Positions 1-12,464 are shown, numbered from the stretch's first letter. The stretch is DNA of 49,576 nucleotides from Pleurotus ostreatus/Saccharomyces cerevisiae fusant (GCA_024196135.1 JAMQCK010000150.1:1-49576); one strand, 5' to 3'. Made by a program: numbers and translations. Notes: generated from the letters alone by a model not told the origin.

Positions 1-3000
1 CCCGATCACCCTGATGGACGCCCTCAAAACCAACGTAGTCCCACCGCACCACCGTCTGCAATGCGTCCCCAACCCCTTGCTATGGGCGACGAAACCAAGT
101 ACGGCTCCGTCCGTTCCATCATGCGCGAACCGAATACCCCGGGCACAGGCCAGAACGTGCGATTCTTCTCGAGGAACGCATACATGACCATCAGTCCCAA
201 CACCTCCGTCGACGAGTCCAATCTGGGTCCCGTCGTCGAGGACGCGAACTTCATGGAGCGGTTACAACGCGCCTCTGGCACTCAGACGTTGCCAGCCATT
301 CTATCGCCGAAGGGCAAATCGCGGCCCAGCCTCGGCAACTTATTCTCTCCTCCGCACGATGAAGATGGGCCCGTTGCCACCTCATCACCCCGTGAGGGGG
401 AGGACGCTGCGAACAACAGCAATCCCTTCGACATCTCACAGGAGATTCAGCTCCCGCCCATGCCGCCACCGGGTTTAAGCCTCGCGCTCGACATCCAGAA
501 CCAGCTTCCAGAAATGTCTGCGGACCTCAGTGGTCACGGCTTGACGTCGACCCCGGCGGCGAAGGGCAAGGGCAAGCAAAAGGAGGAGGTCCCGCCTGTC
601 GTTGACCTGACCGAGTCGATGAAGGGGCCTCCCCAGCTCCCCGTCATTCCCGAGCCTGGTCCACCTGCGGAGAGCATCTTCCACGCGCAGGAGAAGCCCC
701 CGCATCTTCCGTCGCTCCTTGGACATGACCGCAGCCAGTCCTTCAGCTTCGGTCAGACCCTATACCATTCCATGGGGCAGGGCAACTCGAAGCGTGACTC
801 GAAGATGTCTGAGAAGTCGAGCTCCACGAAGCGTTCCTCCGTTGCGTCCTCTTCCGAGGTGGCGTACACGTCGAGTGAGCTGAAGCCGTCAAACGTATCC
901 CCGTCCTCTAGGCTGACGGACTCCCCCGCCTCCTCTGTGAGCGCGAAGGGCCGCAGTCGGGCGTTCAGCGATACCCGCTTCTATTCCATGATGCGCTCCT
1001 CACCTGCAGGCGGCAAGTCCCCGCCGGAGTTGGACATCAACGACGAATCCTCTACTGACATTGTTGTCGAGCCGGAGCAGGCTCCTCAGCCTGACCCCTT
1101 CAATGCTCACGCCAACACATACTACGGTCCTCAAACGATGATCCCCACGACGCCCCCAAAGTCGTCCATCAGCAGCTCTATGCACTCGAGAAAGATGTCG
1201 AAGGACGACGCGCTCATCTGCTCGCTTCAGACGCAGCTCGCCCTCCAGACGGAGCTTGTTGGCCAGTACGAGACTGACCTGCGCGCCCGCGACGAGACGG
1301 TACACATCCTCGAGCGCCGCATCGCCGAGGCCGACAAGGAGGAGTCCAAGCGCCGCGCCACCCTCCGCGCGATGCGCAAAAAGGTCCTCGAGCTGGAGAA
1401 GCACGTCCGCTACCTGCAGGAAGAGGTCGACAGCTCGCAGCAGGTCAGCATGGAGCGCAGCATCATGGACGAGGCGAGCGGGCAGGCGCTGCGCACGCTC
1501 CACCGCCAGATCGCTGAGCTCGAGCGCGAGAAGGAGGTGATGGGCCGGCGGGAGGACACTCTGCACGACGAGGTCGCGTCGCTGCAGCGCGCACTTCGCG
1601 AGCGGTCGGACGAGGCGGAGGAGCTGCGCGAGACGCTGCGCACGCGCGACGAGAGCACGCGCGCGTTGCAGGATGGTATCCAGGCCGCTCACGCGCAGAT
1701 CGAGCAGATGGGCAACGTCAGTGTCTGTGTCGACGAGGACGAGCTGCGGCGTCTGGCCGCGCCGCACGAGGCGCGCGACCATGCCGCGGAGCAGCAGCGC
1801 GCGGCCGAGTTCCAGTGGAGGGAGGAGCGCGCGGAGCTGCTCACGCGCGCCGAGGGCCTCGCCGTCGAGGTCGAGCAGCTGCGTGAGGAGAAACAGCGCC
1901 TGCGCGAAGAGTACGACGCGAAGTGCGCGCAGCTGCACACGCGCGACGAGGAGTACAACACGCTGCGCGCGGAACTCGAGGCGCAATGGCAGCACACGGA
2001 GAAGATGTCGGAGGAGGCGGAGGAGATGAAGAGGAAGGTGGAGCACGCGGAGGAGGAGCGCGATCAGCTCAAGGCCGTGGTGGAGGATCTCGAGCAGAGG
2101 ATGAACGGCATGGAGGTTGAGTGGACGCAGAGCGAGAACAAGCGCAATGAGTATGAGGCGGAGGCACAGCAGCTTTGGGATGAGAAGGAGGCGCTTGCCA
2201 AAGACAAGGAGGAGGTAAGCGAGTTTTGTTACAGCAGTTTTTCGTACGCTGACCGCGCATACAGCTCGAGCAATACCTGTCCGAAGAGCGCAACCATATC
2301 GAGGAGCTCGAGCACGCGGTTTCCGAACAGCAGGACCGCATTCACGAGCTGGAGCGCGAGGCCGAGTTCGCACACGAGAGCGTCTCCCGCGTCGAGGAGC
2401 TCATCCGCAAGCGCGACGTCGAGATCACGCAGCTCAGCCAGCAGCTCTCGGAGCAGAAGCGCGCCGCGGAGGACGTGCAGGAGCAGATGAGCAACCTCAA
2501 GCGCGAGCACACGCGCGCGCTCGAGCAGCAGGGCCGCGCGCTGTCCGAAGCCGCGGGCCAGGAGGGCGAGACGAAGCGGACGCTCGAGACGCTGATGCGG
2601 GAGAAGGCCGAGGCGGACATCGAGGTGAACTCGACGAAGGACCGGCTGGCGAAGCTGCAGGAGGAGCTGGAGAAGTTACGCCGGCATGTGCAGGATCTGC
2701 AGCGGGATAGCGCGGATAAGGAGATGAAGCTGGTGCAGATGGCGAAGCAGCATGGGGATGATAAGGAGGAGATTAAGAGTCTTAACATCGCGCTGGAGGC
2801 CAAGCAGCAGGAGGTGGACATGGTGAGTACCCTTTTGCGTGTTCAACTGCGACGATAGCTCATTGTTACTAGGTCAAGCGCCGTGCAAGCTCGCGCACCT
2901 CTGTCGGTGCCCCTACGCCTGCCAAGGCCGGCACGCACAGACGCGAGTCGTCCATCTTCACCACGCCTACCGTCTCGCGCCCGCCGTCCGCCATGTCAGA

Positions 3001-3388
3001 CGCCAGCTCCGCGACTTCCGCCCACGACCGCAAGGGCTCGACCGAGAGCATCAGCACCGGCCCGCGCAGCGTCTCTGCCCTCTCCAAGACGACGCGGCCA
3101 ACGAACGCCACGACCTCCCGCGTGGGCGCGCCCGCCGCCAAGCCGCGCGCGTCGTTCGCGAGCACGCCGACGCCCGCGCCGCGTACATCTGCTCTGGCGC
3201 GCTCGATCGCGGCGAAGCCGTCGCCGTCAGTGGTGCCGGCGCATCGGCGGGCGCCCTCGTCGACGGGGCCGACGAAGACGCTGGCAAGCAAGCTGAGCGC
3301 GAGCGTGAGCTCGATTTCAGAGAGCTCGGAGGCGGAGGAGAAGGAGAACAAGACGATCACGCCAAGGAGGGCGCCAGTGCCGGCGTAA
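1..3388 (+). CDS. Large coiled-coil protein, 5'-truncated by the window edge
   Basis: The frame is open from base 1, so the true start lies upstream; the first visible ATG (61) need not be the start. Exons: 1-2214, 2265-2822, 2873-3388 (TAA). Introns are 50 nt each, GTAAGC...ACAG and GTGAGT...CTAG, both phase 0. About 1095 residues are visible. Roughly the first 390 are Ser/Pro-rich and low complexity. Residues about 400-930 form one long heptad-rich coiled coil dominated by E, R, K, Q and L. The last 170 are basic and Ser/Thr/Pro/Ala-rich. No enzymatic motif is seen. The architecture suits a structural, cytoskeletal or spindle-pole/MTOC-type scaffold, but I did not find a diagnostic centrosomin motif, so function is inference only. 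Many antisense open frames here are composition shadows of the charged coiled coil. Confidence 0.85.
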
Positions 3389-5216
3389 GGGCTGCATTGC
3401 CTACTCGGCAGGATACCCCTCGTCCAACCCCTCGACAACATTCCATTCTCTGACGCCATCCCCCTCAACACCACCCCTCGTCTATACCTCGCGTATGCTT
3501 AAGCGTGTGCGTACTCATTGCAGCTACGCCTCTTGACGCCTCACGTCTCCTCATTGTCCATTGTCAACAACGTCAACCACGACAACAACATTATCCCATA
3601 ACGTCGCAGACGGTCAACTCATACCAACAACGTCCACTACGACACCCATGATTCCCCCAATGTCGAAAACGCATCCCAACGACGTCTAAACGCCACCAAC
3701 ACACCGATAACGTCGGACACGACACCCGCATCGCATCGGCCTACCAGTTAACCATTGGCCACCAAGCCAGTCACCTGTTGGCTTCCAGGCCGCCTCACGT
3801 ACCATCGCATCGGACTCTTCGCTGTGCCCCTCGCTGTCCATATCTTGCTCTTGCTATGAAAATACTTCCAGACCAGAAATCTATACACCTTGTTTTGCGC
3901 TTCCTTCAGGACTGACTGACGCGTAGTGGCTTGGGCAATAGTTGCCCTTGCATGATTCCGATATATACTTCGCGATGGCACTGACGCGATCCATTGTAGC
4001 TCGCGTTGTTCGTGTCGATGATTCATCCACGCTCATGCCGACGAGCCTTTTGTCCCGGTCATTGTCAATGCTTCCCTTTCTCCTGGTCCCTGTCGATGCC
4101 CTCTTACCTCCTCTATCCTCTAAATCTCCCCGATATCTGTACCATATTTATTCCTTTACATATGCGCTGTACTGTTATTGGCTGTCGATCGATCTATGTC
4201 CTGACCTTATGCAATCCAAACGCTCTATGCCATTGACTTTATCCATATGGGTGGATTTTGGAGAAGGGGTCGATGGCCAAGAAGTTTGGAAGACAATCAG
4301 CTGCGAATGGAGGTATAGAGATGAGAAAAGGCTCGGCAGGGCTGGGAGTATATATATGCAGTATCGATACGGAAGAGCAGAAAGAGGAAGCGAACCGGGA
4401 CGAAGAGGAATAGCGGGCAAAGTAGGAAGGAGGAAACGACAGGCGGAGACCCGAACGGGAAGTTGAACTTCCGGAGCCGAATCGCGTGATATTGAGATCA
4501 CGTGGTGTGCGCCCATAGTACCACATAGACCATAACAAGGTCCTGAAGCGTTACCAACCATCGGTGGCCCATCGTGCGTATGTGAGGGACAAATGATGGC
4601 ATGGGAGGCGTCTTACGGATGTAGAGAAGGTGATGCGGGTGGTAGGGCATGTGCATGGTAGCTATCGAGAGCGGTGGTGGCGATAGACATCTATCAGGCC
4701 CCCGTCACCTCGTACGACCGACGACGAACAAGTTGGCAGCATGGGAGACGCAAGGAGGATATCAGTCGGTTGATGAGAAGCGGCGCGATACAGGACCCGA
4801 CGTCGTACTTACGCCTCCGCAGGGTCGCAGGAAGCCAACGCTTGGGTCAGCCTGTCGTCGTCCCAGCCTGATCCAAGCTAGCCTTGGCAGCGCCGCAAGC
4901 GACCAGGCAATAGCCTCCGTGAGCCTTGCTATGATAGCTTCGCGACCCTCGAGGTTCACGAAGCTGACCTCGAGGATACCTTTGAGAAGACCCCGCGCAC
5001 CAGGAAATCATGCCCTCCTTTATTCTCAAGGCACTCATGACACCGATTCTCGTCCCCTCCGCAACCTGTGACGCCGATCTCGTCCTCGTCTTCGGAATGG
5101 GATGGGTCAGGACGGGTGTTCCCCGACCAATAGCTGACTTCATCGCTACCCATCGATGACCGAGTAGGTTCCCTTCTCGGAAAGTACGCAGAAAAGATGC
5201 ATTTCAGAGCTCCCAT
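3389..5216. other. Gene-poor stretch after the coiled-coil gene
   Basis: No convincing gene. About 3560-3730 is a loose, imperfect repeat of CAACAACGTC-like words, probably 3' UTR or simple sequence. The open frames at 3942-4466 and elsewhere have no recognisable domain and no consistent coding composition. One copy of the AAGTT-N-AACTT dyad with a nearby CACGTG (4460-4504) lies here, about 2.5 kb upstream of gpd and without a recognised gene start beside it. Confidence 0.6.
4460..4504. promoter_or_regulatory. AAGTTGAACTT dyad followed by CACGTG
   Basis: An 11-nt dyad (4460-4470) is followed 28 nt later by an E-box CACGTG (4499-4504). The same pairing recurs at four or five other intergenic sites in this window. 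A regulatory role is inferred from recurrence only. Confidence 0.45.
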
Positions 5217-5218
5217 TA

Positions 5219-5537
5219 GACCTGCTCAATTCTCAAAAACCGCGAAATTCCCAGAAAGGAAGGCGAGGTGCCGCGGCGCGCTTTTGGGCCCATTCCGTCC
5301 GAGCATGACGTCCCAAATTCGAGGAAAGTACATGACAATCGATGATAAATCGACTTGAATCTCTATACCGAGTTTGGTGACCGCAGTGTGAGTGCGCGCC
5401 CCGCAAATCCGCTCGAAGTGGTCGGGCGGACGCATGGCTTGCCTAAAATGGCAACAGCCATCTCCGAGCGCTGTCTCTGCCCTTCACCGTCACGCAGGAG
5501 CTTCGGGCGCCTTCGAAATCATCATAGTCACCAAAAA
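5219..5537 (+). repeat. Left arm of the inverted repeat
   Basis: Pairs with 5857-6175. Mismatches seen include one A/T difference near 5269, a T/C difference in the distal part and three near the inner end. Confidence 0.85.
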
Positions 5538-5856
5538 TGAATACATCCAATCTACCTAGGACCGCTCTTTGGCCCACAAAACATACCACAGCTCGCCAAG
5601 ACCTCTCACTGGCATTCCGGCCATTTCAGGTGCTCCGACACGATTTATAGAGCTCCTGCTATATATTCCGAAGGTAAGCTACCCGCTCAGCTTTCTTATA
5701 CATTACTATGCATAGTCTGTGGGCGAGAGGAAGCCTTCCTGCACCTTCTGTCCTTAGATACATCGCTTGAGAGACTTAATCCAGTCTGAAGGCTATTCTG
5801 CTTGCTTCTATGCAGCCATGCTCAGATAACATCGCAGGGTAATCCGAAGTAGTTAG

Positions 5857-6175
5857 TTCTTGATGACTATGATGATTTCTAAGGCGCCCGAAGCTCCTGC
5901 GTGACGGTGAAGGGCAGAGGCAGCGCTCGGAGATGGCTGTTGCCATTTTAGGCAAGCCATGCGTCCGCCCGACCACTTCGAGCGGATTTGCGGGGCGCGC
6001 ACTCACACTGCGGTCACCAAACTCGGTATAGAGATTCAAGTCGATTTATCATCGATTGTCATGTACTTTCCTCGAATTTGGGACGTCATGCTCGGACGGA
6101 ATGGGCCCAAAAGCGCGCCGCGGCACCACGCCTTCCTTTCTGGGAATTTCGCGGTTTTTGAGAATTGAGCAGGTC
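5857..6175 (-). repeat. Right arm of the inverted repeat
   Basis: Reverse complement of 5219-5537. It ends exactly at the TA that also bounds the next element. Confidence 0.85.
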
Positions 6176-6177
6176 TA

Positions 6178-6416
6178 TTTTGGGTCCGCGCAATTCAGAC
6201 CGCCGCTCTAGCGCCGTCATCAGGCTCGGCGCGCCGTCGAAGGCCGTCGATCTGTTGCCCGTGTGCACTGCGGCAGTCCACGTTCGAGGGGCGGTCGCGC
6301 AGGCCTGGGCCCCGGAGGCGAGTGTGTGGTGGCAGGCTCGCACAGGGCGGCCGTTGCGGTCGACGACCGAGTGCGCGCCACAACCCAGCCTATCCCGCGC
6401 GGGTCGGGACCCAAAA
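6178..6416. mobile_element. Small MITE-like element with 10-bp TIRs and TA flanks
   Basis: The ends are TTTTGGGTCC (6178-6187) and its reverse complement GGACCCAAAA (6407-6416), each flanked by TA (6176-6177, 6417-6418). The interior is GC-rich and has no credible gene. The size (239 bp), short TIRs and TA flank fit a Tc1/mariner-type MITE. The left TA is shared with the fold-back element. With only 10-bp TIRs, the call needs other genomic copies for support. Confidence 0.45.
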
Positions 6417-6418
6417 TA

Positions 6419-6905
6419 AGGCGGTCCCGCCGCGCCCCGTCGGGCGAGCGGCGATGTCTACGAACGGAACTGGGAGGCGAGTCGGAAGAGTTTGGTTAGA
6501 GAGGGGAACACCATCGCGGACGGGCGAGTGCTCCGTGGGTCTCGCGGCTGACGTGCAATTGTGTTCAATTCTGACGCTGTGGCATGCACTGTAAGGAACG
6601 TGCTCGGGATCGGAGGGTGGCGCGAGGGCCCCGGTGTGAGATTAGTAACTGCGAGAGTACGGATGGGTTAGGATGGGTAGGTAGGCAGGGTCGTAGCCCA
6701 GGTGCGAGAAGGACTGCGAAGGACTGTTCTTCGACCGTGCGCCTACAATTGCGCGCATGGATAGAATAGAGCGTCGCCCTCGAGGGGGACTCGACCAGGG
6801 CTGGTGGTGGCGCCCGACGGGACTGGCTGGGCATTTGCAGATGGCGCGCAGTCCAGGCCGCCGCCGATGTGTTCATCCCGTTTTGTCAGTATCGATCGGA
6901 TCTTT
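6419..6905. other. gpd upstream region
   Basis: GC-rich, no supported gene. The overlapping short open frames on both strands look like chance frames. This is probably distal promoter sequence for gpd. Confidence 0.55.
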
Positions 6906-6915
6906 CGGGCGTGGG

Positions 6916-6953
6916 TATAAAAGGCGCGCCGCCCGCCGTCTCCCTCTTTCTCC
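6916..6953 (+). promoter_or_regulatory. gpd core promoter: TATA box and CT-rich block
   Basis: TATAAAA at 6916-6922 lies 84 nt before the gpd ATG. A pyrimidine block (6939-6953) follows. TATA plus a CT-rich stretch near the transcription start is typical of strongly expressed fungal genes. Confidence 0.75.
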
Positions 6954-7005
6954 AGCACTCTCATCCAGAGCACTTCCCTCTCCCATCGCATCCCATCACA
7001 CAATA

Positions 7006-8281
<1,276 letters not shown>

Positions 8282-9617
8282 ATTGGAGTCTAACCTCGGA
8301 CGCTTGTACTTTACCTCTACATAGACTGGGCCGGAGAGTAAAAGAAGAAGGAATGTAACGTTGTACAACATGCCTAATAATTGTACGATCCAACAAAATG
8401 ATAGAATGGATGTCTTGAAAGTCGTGTATGCGTGCGATAGGGGCCACCTCGAAGGAAAATCGCAAGAGTACTGCGAACGAAGAACCTCTTCGGAGCAAAC
8501 ATCGCCAAACTATTCATATGCCCAGATACGGACACAATGACACTTGCGTGGTTCTCGAGTCAAAAAGACTTCCGTGTCAAAGAGTCTTCCGATAGTTCAC
8601 TGATGGCAACCATAAACGGTCTTCTCGACCGGTAGGGTCCCAGATTGGCGTCGTTATTGCCGTTACAGCGTGTCTTTACATCCTTGGACAACAGAGTTCA
8701 CGGAGAAGGCCCTGACGCCGGACGGGATAAGCCAACGGTGCATTGAGGGTCTCTATGATGAAGAGGACGGAATTGAAGTGGGAAGGAAGTGGCATGTGGT
8801 AAACCAGGTATGAAGACTGATATCACGTTCTATCTGTTAGCTGACATGGTAGCGTTTGCAGGCCTTGTACAATCTATTGAGTTCGTCAGGACAATGAGTG
8901 CGAGTAAGCGAGAGAGAGGAGATGGGTCAGAGAGAAGATATGGAGTCAATGACTCGAAGTCAAGGCAAGGTCGCGTATGAACGCACCTCGCTCGGCGTAT
9001 GCATGAAGTTGATACGTAATTCTACATCATGGGAGATTACTGGATTATCGACTCACCTTGTCGCCGATGTACGCGGCACCCTTTGAACTTCAGAGCACCG
9101 AGGTCCGTCCAACGCAAGCATGGGGGCGTCAGCGGAACACCGTCGTCGCGGACAAGCCGCGGAACGGAGCGATCAGTCACATGTCACTCTTTGTGACATG
9201 TCGGCCGGCCTTCCCGGTGGCGGTGCACACGCGCTTATTGTTCCCTTTTTGTCCAACAATGAGCATCATGCACGGTCCCGGCGGGCAATGCACCAATCCC
9301 ATGGCAACCCCTGAAAATGGTCGTGTCATCAAAATGAGGAGCAGAATCGATAAAAACGCAGACCGTCTTTTATCCCCGACCACCACCACGACCCCGCCGC
9401 CACGCGCGCTGCGCCTTTCTTCTCCTTCCTGTTCTCCTTCCCTTAGGCCACGCGCCTTACTTCACGTTCACGCTCTCTTACGCCCCCCTCGTGCTGCGCA
9501 CGCACTCCTTTGACGCCCGATAGCGCGATACTCGAGTAGTATCAGCCCTTCCACGCTCTTGTCACCGGCCTACACGATCGAGAGTACCCACCCACACTTC
9601 CACGAACCTCGCGCAAG
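8282..9617. other. Intergenic region between gpd and the membrane-protein gene
   Basis: No supported gene. It contains the gpd 3' region, a short perfect hairpin (9179-9201) and, from about 9410 to 9500, a pyrimidine-rich stretch that is probably the leader/promoter of the gene starting at 9618. Open frames such as 9058-9513 have no recognisable features. Confidence 0.6.
9179..9201. repeat. Perfect 9-bp hairpin
   Basis: ACATGTCAC, five-nt loop TCTTT, GTGACATGT. It lies about 420 nt before the next gene. It could be a paired regulatory site or an RNA hairpin; no direct evidence for either. Confidence 0.4.
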
Positions 9618-10757
9618 ATGTTGCCCCCTCGCGCATGTGAGTACGTCTTGAGTGGCCAGGGCTCCCTCTGACGCGTGGCACAGATTTTTTCATCGGCCTG
9701 AACATCGTCCGGACCCTCAGCATCATCGCGCTGCTGCTGGTCTTTGCGTCCAACATCGAGACCCTCGTCCATGACATTGAGGCCGTCAACCGCTGGACCG
9801 CAGCCGGCAAGGCCGCCGATGACTCGGACAGCAGCTCTATGAACTCGACGATGACGGACTACCTGAACGGGGACTACATTGAGTGCGTGGGCCTTTGTCT
9901 TGCATTTGTGATCGGCGAAGCTGACGGCTGTGGCAGAGGCAGCACCGTACCCAACCAGGCTGCGGGCATCTTCTGGGCGGTGCTCAACCGGCTCTTCATC
10001 CTCTTCCAAGTCATCGTCCTTCTCCTTTCCGAGCTCGGCTGGCCCATGGCCTTCTTCAACCGCTTCTTCCCGATCCTGGGCGACGACTTCGGCCTCGGAG
10101 CCCTCGGTGTTATCCAGTGCCTGTGCGTATTTCTTCCGCTTCTTCCTCCTCCACCTTTCCCTTGTCCCCCCTACCTCTCTCCCTCTTCTTCTACCCCTCC
10201 CAACCACCTTCGTAACGCCCCGTACTAACCCGCCCTTCAGCCTCGGCGCCTCCATCCTCTCGCACCACATCGACGACTTCACGCTCGTCTCCGCCTTCTT
10301 CCTCTTCTCCATCGGCCTCCTCAACATCCTCGCCGGCCTCATCTTCCGCGCGGGCGCCAAGTCGAAGCGCTCCGTCTTCTGCTGGCGCGAGCACGCCAAG
10401 GCCTCGCTCCCCACGCACGTCGGGCCCGTCGACGTGTCGAACATCAAGGCGCCGTCGTTCGTCTCGAACGCGTGGGCGGACAAGGGCAATGCGTTCGCGG
10501 GGAAGTTCGGTGGGGCGAAGGTCTCCGAGGAGAAGGGCTACGGCGCGAGCTCGTTCGGGGAGAAGACCAGGGCGGGCCCGAACACCTACACCACCTTCGA
10601 GAAGCCCACCCAGCAGCCCGACCCGGCGTCCAAGGCTGGCTTCGGCTTTGGCCGGCAGGGCGAGAAGGCGGCGGGTCTGAAGGGCTACCTTATCACGAAG
10701 CCGATGGAGACGCTCCCGCGGTACGCGGCGAAGCTCAACGCGGGGGCGAGCAAGTGA
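9618..10757 (+). CDS. Four-pass membrane protein of unknown function (DUF7598-like)
   Basis: Exons: 9618-9636, 9684-9882, 9937-10122, 10241-10757 (TGA); 306 aa. The start follows a pyrimidine-rich leader, and exon 1 holds only six codons plus one base. Hydrophobic segments: residues about 8-27, then a pair around 80-110 (including FILFQVIVLLLSELGW), one near GLGALGVIQCLLGASIL and one at FTLVSAFFLFSIGLLNILAG. The last ~120 residues are soluble, rich in Gly, Lys and Ser. Order and size match what I remember of the fungal DUF7598 family; that match is from memory and unchecked. Intron 2 (54 nt) is a multiple of three and lacks an in-frame stop, so its retention would insert 18 residues. Role unknown. 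Confidence 0.85.
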
Positions 10758-10765
10758 GGGACGGC

Positions 10766-10948
10766 ATTCCCTTGCTTTCTTTAGAGAACGACGGATATTC
10801 CCTTGCTTTCTCTCGAGGACGACGGAATACCTGCCACTCACCACCGACACCTGCCACTCGCCGCCGACACCGGACACACGCCACTAAGAAGACACGCCAC
10901 ACACACCGAGGACACGCCGCACACACCGAGGACTCGCCACTCACATAG
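10766..10948 (+). repeat. Cluster of three short tandem duplications in the 3' UTR
   Basis: Starting 8 nt after the stop codon: a 31-nt unit twice (10766-10796, 10797-10827), a 20-nt unit twice (10830-10849, 10850-10869), and another 20-nt unit twice plus a partial copy (10891-10910, 10911-10930, then to about 10948). The three units are unrelated, so they arose separately. Confidence 0.8.
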
Positions 10949-11420
10949 AGGGAACGAAGTATACGCATCTCCAACGGGTATTATGGACAAGACTACGCTA
11001 TTACGGGCATCGCTGTATCTCCCAACATGGGAGGCTACATAATATGGATGGACCTGCTACGCGGGCCTCATCCGGGGAGCACCGCTGCGCGGGCTCCCTG
11101 CTGTATCACATACTCACGACTGTGTAGCATATATTCGCATGACTTGTGCAATGGAAGTAACTTGCACTACTGCTCTGCCCATCTCTACGCCTCTGCCCTT
11201 CTCTACGCCTTCAGGGTATAGGTATCAACGTCAGAGTAGTGTATTATGCAGAGGTGATGTAAGTCTAGTCAGGCATACATAGTGGCAGTCTATAGCTCTA
11301 TCCGCAGTCCATGCATCCGGTATAGTAAGTCTCAAACAATGGCGCTACACCGGAGGCGCTATCACGCCTACAGGTGACATATGCATCTACTGTAGCCATT
11401 CTTACACATCTGCGCCAGTG
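10949..11420. other. Intergenic, between convergent genes
   Basis: AT-richer spacer between the membrane-protein gene and the minus-strand F-box-like gene. It carries a small duplicated CTCTACGCCTCTGCC-like word near 11180-11210. No gene seen. Confidence 0.55.
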
Positions 11421-12275
11421 TTACAAGCTCCAGCAATGGGGATACGCCCCCTCCACGTAGTTCTTCCACAGCGACGCTCCCTCATGCGCGCGGCTTGCCA
11501 GATATTTCACCTTCCCCGCGGTGTGGATGTCCGGCAGCTGCAGCAGCATCACGCGCAGACACTGCAGACGCGGCGGCGACAGCAACACGTCCATCACGCG
11601 CGGCGACGGGCGACTGAACCCGCGCACGTTCAGCTCGCGCAGTGCTCCCAGAGGCTCGAGGTCGGGGAGCGGGAGCGTGTCGAGCGGCGCGTTGCCCCAA
11701 TACGCGACCTCGAGGTACTCGAGCGTGTTGCACCAAGCGGGGAGGGACGCAGGGTCCGCGCCCTGCGGCAGACAAGAAGAGAAAGCAACGAAGTGCGTCG
11801 TGAGGCTGCGCAGGGGCATGTTGCGTACGAGCGGCGCGAGGCGGATGCGCCAGTCCTTCCAGCAGACGAGGTTGACGACGCCGGTGCAAACGGCGAGGAT
11901 GCGCACGGCGTCGGCGGGCGGGACGAGGGAGTGGATGTAGAGGTTCTTGACCGCGCGGGCGAAGAAGGGGGCGGGCTTGGAGTCGATGGCGATCATGAAG
12001 GACTTGACGCGCGCGTAGAGGGCGTCGCGGACGGGGTGGTCGAGCACGACGCTGTTGTATATGATGGGTTCTATGCTGTTTTTGCGGCGGGTGAGCGTGG
12101 GGTGTTATGGCGCGCATCGTACTGACAGTCTCTGGACGTCCTTCGAGACGTAGACGAGTTGTAACGCATGCTGGAAGTCGGCATATGCGGCGTGCAGAAG
12201 TATCTCTTCTACGATGTCCCAAGGTATATCTTGTATGGGCTTTTCAAGAGAGGGAGAGCTAGCAGAGCTAGGCAT
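11421..12275 (-). CDS. F-box-like / leucine-rich protein, paralog A
   Basis: Minus strand, exons 12275-12127 and 12075-11421 (stop TAA); intron 51 nt, GTCAGT...ACAG; 267 aa. The N-terminus (IPWDIVEEILLHAAYADF...) has the F-box-like pattern of basidiomycete F-box proteins, followed by a short Leu-rich region (MPLRSL, LEYLEVAYW, LQCLRVMLLQLP). F-box proteins are substrate adaptors of SCF ubiquitin ligases; that role is family knowledge and is not proven here. It is clearly related to the protein at 15240-16209: shared FFARAVK, MPLRSL and a C-terminal W-x-N-Y-x-x-G...CWS motif. I chose the ATG at 12275 because upstream codons look non-coding. Confidence 0.82.
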
Positions 12276-12421
12276 TCGAGTGCGACAGACGAAAAGAGGG
12301 GAGGGAACCGTGCAGTGAGCGTAAGAGGCGAGCAGCGACGTGGTGGCGCGCAACGGGACGTGCCGGGCCGGGTACAGGCACCGAAGAAGCGCCAGAAAAC
12401 CTGCCATATTTGGTAACTTAA

Positions 12422-12464
12422 TGACACGTGTCACGAATTCCGAGTGTTCCGGAAAGTTCAACTT
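12422..12464. promoter_or_regulatory. TGACACGTGTCA palindrome plus AAGTTCAACTT dyad
   Basis: A perfect 12-bp palindrome (12422-12433) around CACGTG, of bHLH/bZIP type, with the 11-nt dyad at 12454-12464. It lies about 150-180 nt upstream of the F-box paralog A start. Confidence 0.55.

Larger units (their letters stand above)
5219..6175. mobile_element. Fold-back element with 319-bp inverted arms, flanked by TA
   Basis: The arms 5219-5537 and 5857-6175 are inverted copies of each other; by eye I find about five mismatches in 319 bp. They enclose a 319-nt spacer (5538-5856). The outer ends read GACCTGCTC... and ...GAGCAGGTC, and each is flanked by TA (5217-5218 and 6176-6177), where homology stops. 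Very long terminal inverted repeats, no transposase frame and a TA flank fit a non-autonomous fold-back or MITE-type DNA element with Tc1/mariner-like target preference. Each arm carries a 69-codon open frame pointing outward (5226-5435 minus, 5959-6168 plus); these are one sequence read twice, with no recognised function. A transcript across the element would fold into a long duplex. Confidence 0.7.

Noticed and set aside
1000..2373. 457-codon antisense frame opposite the coiled-coil gene
   Set aside because: Leu/Arg-rich shadow caused by the Glu/Gln/Leu codon bias of the sense strand. The sense reading has clean introns and a coherent coiled coil.
3942..4466. 174-codon frame in the gene-poor stretch
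   Set aside because: Low, patchy coding composition and no recognisable feature; its end overlaps the dyad motif.
5226..6168. Two identical-looking 69-aa proteins in opposite orientation
   Set aside because: They are the same frame in the two arms of the fold-back element. No start context, no homology that I recognise; better explained by the repeat.
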